From Bombus terrestris (Eukaryota > Arthropoda > Insecta > Hymenoptera > Apidae): a DNA stretch of 64,000 nt. Both the position numbers and the translations under genes were made by a program. Location of the stretch: contig NC_063269.1 in assembly GCF_910591885.1 (NCBI RefSeq), positions 7,378,001-7,442,000 on the forward strand. The letters run 5' to 3'. Position 1 is the first letter of the stretch. The number at the start of each line of letters is the position of its first letter. This document shows positions 25,960 through 37,649 of this stretch, piece after piece. Below the pieces are notes generated by a model. It was given only the letters and a program-made list of their open reading frames with translations. It was not told the origin of the DNA and did no database searches.

Positions 25960-27340
25960 TCTATGTATATTTATATGACATGGTATAATATGTATAATAC
26001 AATATAACATAATGCTACAGCGTCTTACTATTCGCATCGCGAGAGACCTTTATCTCAAAATGAATTTATAAAATGTTACAAATGGTTCAATTTTCTTGCG
26101 GAAACCCTGTTCAAGATGTTTCATATATTGAAAAATCTGCGTACTTATTTCTAAAAATAATTTTATTATAATCCGCGATGATTCAAACCGAGGCTGGGTA
26201 CACGCCATAAAGTATTGGGTGCCATAAAGTAAAATTAAACGTGTAACGGTAACCTAAGACTTTAGACTATATTTTACCTTCCTACTAAATATTTTACCCG
26301 CTTCAAGCGAGAATCGTATTGTCTTGTATATAGGGTGTTTCCTTAGGATGATGGTCACCTGAACCGAAACAATGTAGCGATTAGGGGTTGACGAGTATCT
26401 CAAATCTGAAGCAGAACGATATGGATATTCCAAACAATACGAAAACTCGATTAGAACCTAATACTAACCATCTATTATCATTTCCTCTTTCATTATGTGT
26501 GTTAATAATTAATTGCAATTTTTTGTCGCTCTCTTTGACTCTTTAGACTCCGTAGCAGCTTTTACTGATATTTTAAACAACGCGTTAATATTGACAAGTA
26601 AGAAGCGAACAAATAAGAATTCCTTCAAAAGCGGCATCATTTTCGAAATGTGAGTAAATAAGGGGTATAATTTCTGTACCTTGCTGTACCTAGCGTGCGT
26701 CGTTTACTTGAGAACAGTACAGTGCAGTACAGTACAGGGTCGTAGCATCGATGAAATTTGATTGGTTGATAACTTGTACTGTGAGTGGGGATAAGATCTG
26801 TAGGAAACAGGTAGTTCCTTCTCCGTACATAGTAGTTTCAAGGTTCAGTATCTGATTGATGGTCGAAGAGCTTGTTCGTTCGTGCGACAACGCAGTTTTA
26901 GTAAATCTAAAAATATAAAATATACAAGAATAAGATATTAAATCTTTGTTAAGATTCCACTTGAAGAGTTGGTGTGCTGTTGAATCGGGACGTGAACATC
27001 TGATATTGGTAAGTTTTGTCTGTAATATATTCCTGTTTCATCAATTGTACGCGTATAATATTTCTCGAAAATGAGTAAACTAAAATCGTTTTACCATTTA
27101 TAAGTCAAAATATCGTAGCGAAAGCATTTATGTAGATTGTACAGAAAGTTTCGTGATTCTTCAAACGCTTCAATTATCAAATAAAATCGCTGTAATTTTT
27201 CAAAGACAATTTTTAATTTTTGCGCTAAAGCAAACGGGGCTGAGATTACTTCGATAATATCGGCTTGTTCTAATCAGTAGATATTTTAATCTTATATTAT
27301 TTTTTTAAATAGGTTTTAAGACATTTCGTCGGTTGACACA
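25960..27340 (-). repeat. IAP upstream block, copy before locus C
   Basis: Inverted match to about 22268-23640 beside locus B; the hAT-like far part is missing. It includes the CAGTACAG stretch (about 26715) and the 5' UTR exon of C. Confidence 0.75.
26955..27008 (+). other. Probable 5' UTR exon end of IAP C
   Basis: TTGAAGAGTTGGTGTGCTGT ... GATATTG|GTAAG gives a strong donor at 27009. A matching acceptor (AAATAG or TTTTAAG) lies at about 27311-27320, just before the ATG at 27341. The same donor/acceptor pair is kept before D, F and G and, inverted, before B and E, which argues for a real leader intron of about 300 bases. Confidence 0.6.
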
Positions 27341-28920
27341 ATGTCGTCGGCTCATTCAATTTCGTCCGACGATGCAACATCATCGATTAATTCAATATCG
27401 GCGGACGATTCAGCCGCAGCAGTACCTTCAACATCGGCAGCGAGGCCGGTGCATTTAATATCACCGAGACCTTCGACGTCGTCAATGCTACCAATGTTCC
27501 CCTACCACTCGTCGTCGCCAATGCTACCAATGTTTCCTCACCACTCGTCGTCGCCAATGCTACCAATGTTTCCCGACAACTCGTCGTTGCCAATGCTACC
27601 AATGTACCCCGACCACTCGTCGTCGCCAATGGACTTAATGATTCCCGAAAACTATACGTTGCCAATAACGGAATTGCTTTCGGCAATAATATCGATGGCT
27701 CCATCTTCGTGGCGTGAGATTCGAGAAAATTATGATGATTTTCGCTTTGAGGCAGCAAGACTCTGGAGTTTTCGAAATTGGCCTCTATCATTCATTCACC
27801 CTACCAGTCTTGCAGCTGCAGGATTCTTTTTTACTGGTGAAATAGATAGAGTGAGATGCTTCGAGTGTCAAGTGGAGATAAGTCACTGGGCACAGGGTTA
27901 TTTGCCCATGCAAATTCATATAATGTGTTCTCCGGAGTGCAGATTTATCCGCAATGAACATTGTGATAATGTACCAATTGGAGCAAATCCCGATAGAATT
28001 CTACGGAGAAAAAGAAGAAATATATCTTGTCCTTATGGTTTGAAATATCAAGATTCATTTGATTTTCATGACCGTATATTTTCAAAACATCGACGAACCC
28101 TGTCGACATATGAACTTTGCCGTTTGGGTCTAAGAAAAGTTGAGGAACCAAAAAATTTGGAATATGTCAGTTACGAATCCAGGTTAAACTCATTCGCAAG
28201 ATGGCCTGCATACATCAGACAGAAAAGTGAAGAATTAGCCGATGCTGGCTTCTATTACACAGAAATTGAAAATATCACTACCTGTTTCCATTGTGGAGTT
28301 AGAATAGGAAATTGGAGACCACAACAAGATCCATTGGAACTACATGCAATTTTGTCTCCCACCTGTTATTTCATATCAACAGTACAGGATTTCAAACATG
28401 CTAATAACGTAACAGGCCAGGAGTTATATGAAACTTCTACAGAAGTAAGTACAGTAACATATACCCTGAACAATATGTATAATTAATAATTCGAACATAT
28501 GCTTATGTACATTATATTTATTTCAGACACCAACACAAATTTCGTATGGGATTCCTAAGAGATCCAATAGTGAAAATGATACTAATGAAATGACTCTCGT
28601 TCAGAAAATTGGTAAGTAATAAAAATAAAAACACAGATTGATCATAAATTCGTTAATTTGTATGAAATCCGTATACGTATAATAAATTTTATTATGTGTT
28701 ATATCTAAATATACTGTTTACTATTTTAGCTGCTGCGAAGGAAAAAAATCGAGCATTGAAAAATGCTCGTTTGTGTAAAGTTTGCACGGTACGAGAAACA
28801 AAAGTTGTATTCCTACCTTGTGGACATGCAGCAACCTGCGATTACTGTTCACAAGCTTTCTCACGATGCATAATTTGCCAACGAGAAATTAATGCAACAA
28901 GTCATATCTTTTTGACGTAA
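27341..28920 (+). CDS. IAP locus C: two BIR domains plus RING
   Basis: Exons 27341-28444, 28527-28611 and 28730-28920 give 459 residues. The order is a Ser-rich N terminus, four copies of a Pro/Ser/Met repeat (SSPMLPMFPDHS-like, residues about 48-95), BIR1 (about 120-205) with LAAAGFFFTGEIDRVRCFEC and the exact Cx2Cx16Hx6C spacing, BIR2 (about 245-340) with ELADAGFYYTEI, CFHCGVRIGNW and Hx6C, a short linker exon, and the RING at the C terminus (CKVC, PCGH, CDYC, CIIC). IAPs of this form bind caspases and IBM peptides and add ubiquitin to targets in the cytoplasm. DIAP1-like two-BIR/RING architecture is usual in insects. The tract between RPQQ and H in BIR2 has DPLEL where F has DPWEQ. Downstream lie C18orf63 exon remnants on the same strand. 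Confidence 0.92.
27480..27640 (+). repeat. In-frame 36-base minisatellite in the IAP N terminus
   Basis: Repeats of AATGCTACCAATGTTTCC-type units followed by GACCACTCGTCGTCGCC encode Pro/Ser/Met repeats. The number and type differ among copies: about four in B, C and F; more in E, plus a second EPWMSPMQPII-type series; none in D and G. Confidence 0.85.
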
Positions 28921-29513
28921 TGCATGCACATATGTATATATAATTGTGTACATATATAAATTAGCTTATCCATATTTCTCATATAAATATACTTTACAAT
29001 TTTTAAAAATTGACGGACTCACATTAAAATTTGTGATACCATGTATCGTTAAATTAAGTGTATATATCATGAAATGATAAAATATTTTATATCTAGTACT
29101 ATTTCTACAGTAATTAACAAATAGGAACGTAATACTAAATTGATCAAATACATTTTTTCTTTATATTCTTGGCTTTTTTTGTATTTTAAGTGTATTTCAC
29201 TTAATTATACATTAATTCGAATTATGTATCTTATTTTATCTGAATAAAGTAAACTTTTTCCGCATCTAACTAATTGTTTTTTGTTTTACTCCCCTTATTG
29301 TCATTAAAATGACGCTGTTTTATATAGATGAATATATATGTAATACAGTTTCATTTCATTTATTATTATATATATATATATTATGTAGTTTCATTTTATA
29401 TATATACATACATACTTCAAATCATAAAAATTAGAGCTTACTTTTTCTTTTATTATACTTTCATTGTGCATGCTTCGCTTATGATCTTCTCTATTTAATA
29501 ATAGCTACCGCAG

Positions 29514-29810
29514 GAAAAATATCAAAGACAAAAACATTTAACGATAAAGGAGAAGCTACCAGAAGCTAAATCTGATAGAGATGGCAGCTCATCTTTACCA
29601 GTATACGAATATTTATGTTTCTAAATTCTGTATGATTAAGTAAAATTACATATAATCGTTCTATAATTCATTAAACAGGATCAAAACAATATTGTGGAGA
29701 CAATGGCAAAAATAAATCAGTTGGATCAATTGGAGAATAGTGAATTGAGTGATTGGCTAAAAGGGCGTTCAATTCCATATAATTCTAAAGCAAAAAAGTG
29801 TATTTATTAA
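29514..29810 (+). pseudogene. C18orf63-homologue exons 9 and 10, fragment after IAP C
   Basis: Exon 9 at 29514-29600 and exon 10 at 29679-29810 have acceptor and donor sites intact, as in the inverted copy at 19798-20094. Exon 10 ends early at TAA. The preceding 28921-29510 is IAP 3' flank with (AT)n. Exons 1-8 are absent. Confidence 0.8.
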
Positions 29811-30052
29811 TAAATTATTATCGCTCATCAAGAATACAACAATTTTACAGCCATTTCGTATGTAAATGTATCATATGTGTTCTTAACTGTACTAAGTTAG
29901 TATAAAAAATAATACCAATATGCTATAACATAACATATTATATTTTTACATTCATACATTAGAGCAGCTTTAGTATATAACAAATAAAATAATAATACAT
30001 AGTTAGATATAATTAATAAAAGATAAAAAATTCTTTTTGTACCACCGATTTT

Positions 30053-31941
30053 TTATGAACTATTTATCACAATTTACATAGCTTTTCTGTCAGCTTCATT
30101 TTTTATACCAATTTCAATTAGTTCATTAGTTCATTTCATTAGTTAAAGTCATAAACAAATCAATGTCAACCTGAAATAAGTTTACAATATTAATTTATAA
30201 TAAATATAATATTTTATACATGTAACAACATATTTACTTCTTGAACGAGGAATTTAGGTATTGACCTAATCCGTAATGTTTTAGTAAAATAAACACTTTT
30301 GCTTCTTCTGAATTTAAAATCATTCCTCTTGGAGGTGTCCTGTAACGTGGTGGTGATGGTGTATTTTCCCTAAATACATTTTCATCCTTCATATTTGGAA
30401 GAACATTTTGTTGGCGCAATAGACTAAATTCAGGCACATATTCAAGAATAGCATCAACATCTTCTTTGTGTTGAATATTTAAATCTTGTGGCCGAATGGA
30501 CTGTAACACTTTGCAAACAATATAGCTAAATTAAAATATCATATTTACTTTGTATATAATATAGAGCAATAACTAAGATACCTCTGCATAGGTAGTTCGC
30601 TTACATTCTTTCTACTTTTTGAACAAGTTAGCATTGCTTCATCTTCATCTTCATTTACAAACCATTGTTTCTCCTTTGTTTCATCTTTGATATTCAAAAT
30701 TAATTTCCTCATTATGTTCATTTTGTGTAAAATATATATTTGAAGAAGTAGGTAGCAGTTTGTTCAGATTTCAAGTCAAGGTGATTGGAAGTAAACTACT
30801 CTGAACACTTTCTCAATGATTTGTCTCTAAACTTAATGCACAGGGTTTTAAAAGTTCTTTTGGATCTTTTATGACATTGTTGTTACAGTTGACATTATTG
30901 CACATTGTAGTGTCAAATGTAACTATCGGTATCTTATGAACATTTAAAGGAGACTTGTTACTATTATTTTCATTTACTAGTTTGGAAAGACTCAAACAGT
31001 CCTTGTTATCTGGTTCATTTTCTATAAGAATGTTATCTGAGTTGTCATTCCAATAATCTTCTGTGTCAAAATATTTTGCCAAGTCTTTTATTTCTGGTAC
31101 TATTGACTGCTTCATCATACTGTAAGTATAGTCATCTACTTGAAAATTAATGGTAAAAATGAGCAAAAACTCTAGCAGCAATATTATGCATCGTAATTGT
31201 ATCAATTTTAAACAAACTGTAATATCTTACTACATTTTGAAACATTAAATCCTAATTCTATTAATCTGAAAAATTAATTTTTATCATTTTTCGTAGTAGC
31301 AATGCAAAGTGGTGTAACATCATCATTTACAGAATTCAACGGTGCTGATGGACATGCTTCATATATAGTTTCAAATATATCTTTATTGCAGCTGCCAATC
31401 CAAAAACAGACATGCCTACAAACCAATGGAAATAACGAATTTACTGATATAACAATATTATATATTTTCATACGATACATTAATATGTTTACCTAAATCA
31501 GTTGATTCATTCACATTAGCACTTTTTTGTAAAAGATATTTAACCATTATAATGTTTCTATTGCAAATTGCTAGAATTAATGGTAATAATACCCTCTTTT
31601 TCATGGATCTTAGCTTTCACATTCTCTATTGTGTCGGGAACATCAACTTCCAAGGTAATGGCTTTACCAGTAAGCGTTTTAACAGAGATCTGTATTCGTC
31701 CGCGAAGTCTCAACACTAAATGGCTTGTGGACTCTTTCTGGATGTTATAATCCAAAAGAGTTCTTCCATCTTCTAGTTGTTTGCCAGCAAAGATCAAACG
31801 CTGCTGGTCTGGAGGAATACCCTCTTTGTCTTGGATCTTTGCTTTAACATTCTCTATTGTGTCAGAAGCTTCAACTTCAAGAGTAATAGTTTTCCCTATT
31901 AAGGTTTTAACGAAGATCTGCATGTTGCTAGATCTAGGAAA
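30053..31941 (-). pseudogene. Ubiquitin-ankyrin/SAM chimeric pseudogene, long form
   Basis: On the - strand, a splice acceptor (TTTTTGTACAG) at 31942-31944 precedes a short leader and two ubiquitin units. These run at about 31620 into ankyrin exon 2 (GCAATAGAAACATT region), then exon 3 (31450-31280), the linker exon (31137-30580), the SAM exon (30510-30236) and the last exon. The ubiquitin frame is one base out of register with the ankyrin frame and ends at TAG 31558. Exon 3 lost four bases, and the SAM and last exons carry the same frameshifts as the short forms. It is not translatable as a fusion. Confidence 0.85.
31558..31923 (-). pseudogene. Two-unit polyubiquitin remnant
   Basis: A 121-residue frame contains one full and one partial ubiquitin unit. 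The first keeps the whole fold region (DQQRLIFAGKQLEDGRTLLD), but has Ile for Thr9, Ala for Pro19, Leu for Ser57, Ser for Leu67, and GR in place of the terminal GG, so it could not be conjugated as normal ubiquitin. The second starts IQISVKTLTGKAITLEVDVP and ends at the ankyrin junction. The changes at conserved sites argue for relaxed constraint. Confidence 0.8.
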
Positions 31942-32446
31942 CTGTACAAAAAGACAAAAAAATTATATTAATGTACAATATCGTGAAAAAATGTGCTGTG
32001 GTAGTAAATGCTAAAATAAACATTTTGTAAGGAATAGCTGTATATTTTTTGAATTTATAAAAACATTAATCAGCTCAAATTTTGTTAAACAAAATGATGG
32101 CATCACAGCAGAGTATCGGTTATTGGAAAACTTATCTAATATTATTTTACATAAATATGGAAGAAACAGCTGTTATATTTACATTTCTTGAAATAATTTA
32201 TAGAATAGGTTTATAGTTTTAGATTAGGGAATTTGCAACACAAGTCAATTTAAATTTCCTTGATAAACAAGTATAGAAAAGCACTAGAAGGTTAATTCAC
32301 AATAGATAATGTTAAATAATGTACATATATATATATATATATTTGCCAAATTATAGATTCTAAATTCCCTACATTGAAACATTATAGTTAGGTATTACAG
32401 ACGCATTTGGTGGGAAATAAAGATTTTGATGTGGGTTTGCGTGGAT

Positions 32447-33010
32447 CAGGGCCGGCACAAGGCAGGTTCAGCGTTTTCGCCGGAACCCGGGCCCGCGTTT
32501 TGAAAGGCCCTGCGGTCTACGAAAATTACCCAATTAAAAAACAGCTATTTCGATTAATTTTTTACAGAATGATGATATCATTAACAGATGTAAGACATTT
32601 TTTTAGTAGCGATGATTCAGTTTAAAGGAGTGACAACAATCATCAAAGTTCAGTGTAACTCCAGAAAGTCCTCATATCCTGGAAATTACTTTAGATAAAA
32701 ATCCGGGCGCTCTCAGAGGAATGTACTTTTTAGAGAAATTAAACACTACATAAATACTTTCTTGCAGTCAGTCATATATGATTACAGATTTTCTGCTTTT
32801 ATTGAATTTTTTGCCCCTTGAAAGCGAATTATGACGTGAAAAAATATTACACGGATTTGTTTAAAAAACTGCTTATAAAAATATATAATATGTAACAGCA
32901 TTGGTAAATAAATAATTCTTCGTTATAAAATTTAAATGTAAGATTTGAATGTGTATTTAGGCTCCGCAAAATTTTGGAAGTTGGCCCCACAAAAAGTCAC
33001 GCCGATCCTG
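32447..33010. mobile_element. Non-autonomous hAT-like DNA transposon
   Basis: It starts CAGGGCCGGC and ends GCCGATCCTG, imperfect terminal inverted repeats (8 of 10). Flanking 8-mers GCGTGGAT (32439-32446) and GTATGGAT (33011-33018) match at 6 of 8 positions, the hAT target-duplication length. It is 564 bases long with no transposase frame. Its subterminal GC-rich patches contrast with the AT-rich surroundings. Confidence 0.7.
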
Positions 33011-33689
33011 GTATGGATTATAGAATTCTAATAAGAGACAGTGAAAATAGAAGGGAGAGAGAAAAGGAGAACAATATCCGATGTATCCCTTTCTATTATC
33101 TAATGGATATATATTATTTTGATTAGGGTAATTACATTTTGATAAGGGAAGAAAAGAGCAGAAGAACTTGTTTCGTAGTCGTAGGCATAGTTGTATACAC
33201 AGATGTGAAAAGTCCAGTGGAGGGAATCAATTTTAATAAATAGTAATAGGAGTTATACGGAATAATTTATTTTTCAAAGTATAATAATAATTTATTTTCT
33301 CAAAGTGCAAAAATATAAAAGCTTTGTATCGCTTCGAAGTGGATTCAAACAATTTGCTGTAGGTCTTGAAATTTCTCTATGTAGTACACAATAGAGACTC
33401 GCTGCATGTTAATCATAAACAGAATTCCTTGTCAGACATACGGGCAGGAAAGGGAGGAAAATAAAATTATCTGCCCATGCGTCGCCTTTAGAAAACATAT
33501 TTTTCCACTCGAATGTACCAAAGGATGAATCATTTCGGGTGATGAAGGTTTCATTTAGAATTTTTAGAATAATAGCTGAATTTTGCCAGGTGTGATAAAG
33601 CCGTTAAGAAACGTACCCCCTATTTTACGATCGTTATAAATAGAACAATTTTTCTTTGGAAATTCCACTTATTCTTTTCTTAGGAATTA
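33011..33689. other. Unassigned spacer
   Basis: AT-rich and without a supportable gene or a recognised repeat apart from simple AT runs. It appears unique within the window. Confidence 0.4.
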
Positions 33690-36081
33690 GAAACTTACTG
33701 CAAGATACAAGAAAAATGTAAATTTTACAACGTTCACTTGTAGCCCTAAGAATCTTTGGTGCCTAAGACGCATCGAATGCAAGATGCTAGATAAAAATAA
33801 AGGAAAATTAGAAAAACAAGCGAAATGTGAGTAAACGGATACAGAAGATACGCCGCTACATTGTACACGAATATAAATAGCTGCTAGAAAATTCAATTAT
33901 GAGAATGATGATTGACTTTAGCAATTTCAGGATTGTTAGTAACAAAACATAGGCGTCGTCAATTTTAATGGTTCTACTTCGTCGATAATTTTTCTTGCAT
34001 TTGACAGACGAGAACGTCTCCCTCGTTATTTTTCAAGATATTACTGCTTTTCAAGCTAAGTGTATTGCGTTTTGCTCGAATATCTTCATTCTTCGTTTTT
34101 ACTATCTTCTACTGCATTCGCAATTAACATTTTTAATGCCAAACGATGGCATATTGTTGCAAGGAACATTTGCGAAAAGTGCCAAAGACGATATATGATT
34201 GCGATACATATATCCACACAAATATATATGTGTGTGTATATATGTGTAAGATCGTAATCTGGGGATAATTCAGGGATCGATTCTGTAGTCTGAAAATCGA
34301 GTTTTTATTATGAAGTAAATAATAAAATACAAAAATAAACAACAATTAATATTCGACTATAACAATAAATAACAATAATTATATAAACGGGAAATAACGA
34401 GTCTTTAGTACAATGTTTACCTGAAAATCGAGAATCGATTTTCAACGTCCTGAGCTACCGATCTTTCTTCTTCAGTCTTTAAAATCTTAAATAACTATTC
34501 CGTAACCTTGTCTGTCTCTAATGTAACTCTCTGTCAGTCCGTTCGGGAAAAACGTGCTTTTTAAAATGATCGTCCGTAAAACAAAAGAAGATCGGTCTGT
34601 CCGTGAAACACAACCTGTCGTGCTACCCGTAAAACAAAAAGAATCCCTATCCTACATGTCCTCTAGGGAATTTACGTATATATATATACGTATATGTATG
34701 TGAATATATACATATGTATGTATAAATACCTATGTATATTTATATGACATGGTACAATATGTATAATACAATATAACATAATGCTACAGCGTCTTACTAT
34801 TCGCATCGCGAGAGACCTTTATCTCAAAATGAATTTATAAAATGTTACAAATGGTTCAATTTTCCTGCGGAAACCCTGTTCAAGATGTTTCATATATTGA
34901 AAAATCTGCGCACTTATTTCTAAAAATAATTTTATTGTAATCCGCGATGATTAAAACCGAGGCTGGGTATACGCCATAAAGTATAGGGTGCCATAAAGTA
35001 AAATTAACCATGTAACGGTAACCTGAGACTTTAGACTATATTTTACCTTCTTACTAAATATTTTTTCCCACCTTCAGGCAAGAATCGTATTGTCTTGTAT
35101 ATAGGGTGTTTCCTTAGAATGATGGTCACCTGAACCGAAACAATGTAGCGATTAGCGGTTGACGAGTATGTCAAATCTGAAGCAGAACGATATGGAAATT
35201 CCAAACAATACGAAAACTCGATTAGAACCTAATACCAAGCATCTATTATCATTTCCTCTTTCATTATGTGTGTTAATAATTAATTGCAATTTTTTGTCGC
35301 TCTCTTTGACTCTCTAGACTCCGTAGCAGCTTTTACTGATATTTTAAACAACGCGTTAATATTGTCAAGTAAGAAGCGAACAAATAAGAATTCCTTCAAA
35401 AGCGGCATCATTTTCGAAATGTGAGTAAATAAGGGGTATAATTTCTGTACCTTGCTGTACCTAGCGTGCGTCGTTTACTTGAGAACAGTACAGAACAGTA
35501 CAGTACAGGGGCGGAGCATCGATGAAATTTGATTGGTTGACAACTTGTGCTACTGTGGTAGGGATAAGAACTGTAGGAAACAGGTAGTTCTTTCTCCAGA
35601 AATAGAAGTTTCAAGATTCAGTATTTGATTGACAGTCGAAGAGTTTGTTCGTTCGTGCGATAAAGCAGTTTTAGTAAATCTAAAAATATAAAATATACAA
35701 GAATAAGATATTAAATCTTTGTTAAGATTCCACTTGAAGAGTTGGTGTGCTGTTGAATCGGGACGTGAACATCCGATATCGGTAAGTTTTGTCTGTAATA
35801 TATTCCTGTTTCATCAATTGTACGCGTATAATATTTCTCGAAAATGAGTAAACTAAAATCGTTTTACCATTTATAAGTCAAAATATCGTAGCGAAAGCAT
35901 TTATGTAGATTGTACAGAAAGTTGATTGTACAGATTGTACAGAAAGACAATTTTTAACTTTTGCGCTAAAGCAAACGGGGCTGAGATTACTTCGATAATA
36001 TCGGCTTGTTCTAATCAGTAGATAATTTAATTTTATATTATTTTTTTAAATAGGTTTTAAGACATTTCTTCGGTTGATAAA
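33690..36081 (-). repeat. IAP upstream block, copy before locus D
   Basis: Inverted match to 15615-17400 and to the B block, including the hAT-like remnant (about 34085-34200), the two CGATTTTCAG sites, the GGTGACC landmark and a 5' UTR exon with donor ATCG|GTAAG at 35781. From 34883 onward it is also part of the 22,392-base-offset duplication. Confidence 0.75.
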
Positions 36082-36971
36082 ATGTTTCCGGCCGATTCGA
36101 CTTCGTCGAATTATTCAACATCGGCGATTAATTCAATATCGGCGGACGATTCAGCCGCTGCAGTACCTTCAACATCGGCAGCAAGGCCGGTGCATTTAAT
36201 ATCACCGAGACCTTCGAGGTCATTAAAGATACCCGGTTCCTCAACGTGCCCAAAGCCTCTAATACGGATAAGGAGTGGAAAAAGTCGATATGCACCTAGT
36301 CCTTATGGTATAACATATCAAGAGTCTGTTAATCACAATGACCATCGACTTCTACACCATCCAGGATACCCGACGGCACATCAAGCTAGCTGTTCGGGAT
36401 CTTATAGTATTAAAAAACAAAAAAATTTGGAATATGAAAGTCATGAACATGTTAGCGATGAAACATGCCAGGAGTTATACGAAACTTCTACAGAAGTAAG
36501 TACAGTAACATATACCCTGAACCATATGTATAGTTAATAATTCGAATATATACTTATGTACATTATATTTATTTCAGGCACCAATACAAATTATTGATGA
36601 CAATCCTGAGAGATCCAATAGTGAAAATGATACTGACGAAGCGGCTCTCCTTCAGGAACTTGGTAAGTAATAAAAATAAAAACATAGATTGATCATAAAT
36701 TCGTTAATTTGTATGAAATCCGTATACATATAATAAATTTTATTATATATTATATTTAAATATACTGATTACTATTTTAGCTGCTCTGGAGGAAGAAAAT
36801 CGTCTGATTCAGGAATCTCGTCTGTGTAAAGTTTGCACGGAACGGGAAGCAAATATTGAATTCCTACCTTGTGGACATGTGGCAACCTGCTACTACTGTG
36901 CACCGGCATTTACAAAATGCATAATTTGCCGTGGAGAACTTACAGCAACTTGTAATGCAATTTTTTCGTAA
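36082..36971 (+). CDS. IAP locus D: BIR-less RING protein
   Basis: Exons 36082-36495, 36578-36662 and 36781-36971 stay in frame (229 residues). The N terminus matches the other IAPs (SADDSAAAVPSTSAARPVHL). The repeat region and BIR1 are gone, and the BIR2 region is reduced to PYGITYQESVNHNDHRLL followed by a jump to KNLEYESHE and CQELYE, with none of the BIR zinc Cys/His ligands left. The RING is complete (CKVC, LPCGHVATC, YYC, CIIC). The introns and terminal stop are kept, and many codons differ from B/C. The product would be a ubiquitin ligase domain without caspase-binding BIRs, or a decaying copy whose frame happens to survive. Confidence 0.7.
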
Positions 36972-37373
36972 TGCATGTATATACAATACATGTATATAAT
37001 TATGTACATTTGTAAATTAGCTTATTCATATCTCTTATATAAATATAAATATAATTTTTTAAAAATGACGTACAGTCATTAAAAAGTGTGATGTATCGTC
37101 AAATTAACTGTATATATCAGGAAATGATAATTTTTTTTATTTTTAATAGTATTTCTACAGTAATTAATAAATAGAAACATAATACTAAATTGATCAAATA
37201 CATTTTTTCTTTATATTTTTGGCTTTTTTTGTATTTTAAGTGTATTTTACTTAATTAAACATTAATTCGAATTATGTACCTTACTTTATCTGAATAAAGT
37301 TAACTTTTTCCGCATCTAACGAATTGTTTTTTCATTCATTCCCCTTATTGCCATTAAAATGAAGCTGTTTTAT

Positions 37374-37404
<31 letters not shown>

Positions 37405-37462
37405 ATACTGTTCATATATAGTACAGAGTATATATATACACAGAATGCATACATATACAGAA

Positions 37463-37506
<44 letters not shown>

Positions 37507-37519
37507 TATATCTTATATC

Positions 37520-37561
<42 letters not shown>

Positions 37562-37614
37562 ATATCTATATATATATTATTATTATATCCATATATATAT
37601 ATAGTTATATATAG

Positions 37615-37646
<32 letters not shown>
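37374..37646. repeat. Long (AT)n-rich tract after IAP D
   Basis: About 270 bases of nearly pure AT with TATC/TTAT interruptions. Reading frames over it are only Tyr-Ile repeats. Repeated identically at 59766-60038. Confidence 0.95.
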
Positions 37647-37648
<2 letters not shown>

Positions 37649-37649
37649 C

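Noticed and set aside
27387..27791. 134-residue antisense frame opposite IAP exon 1 (also opposite B and F)
   Set aside because: It is the reverse-strand shadow of the coding minisatellite and BIR1, and has no start context or splice support.
31558..31923. Working polyubiquitin gene
   Set aside because: Conserved residues are changed, the terminal GG is lost, and the second unit runs out of frame into ankyrin sequence.
33995..34345. Short frames repeated in every upstream block (about 65-70 residues)
   Set aside because: They recur because the DNA block recurs, not because they are conserved; neighbouring stops and frame changes are frequent. At most they include a hAT-like relic.
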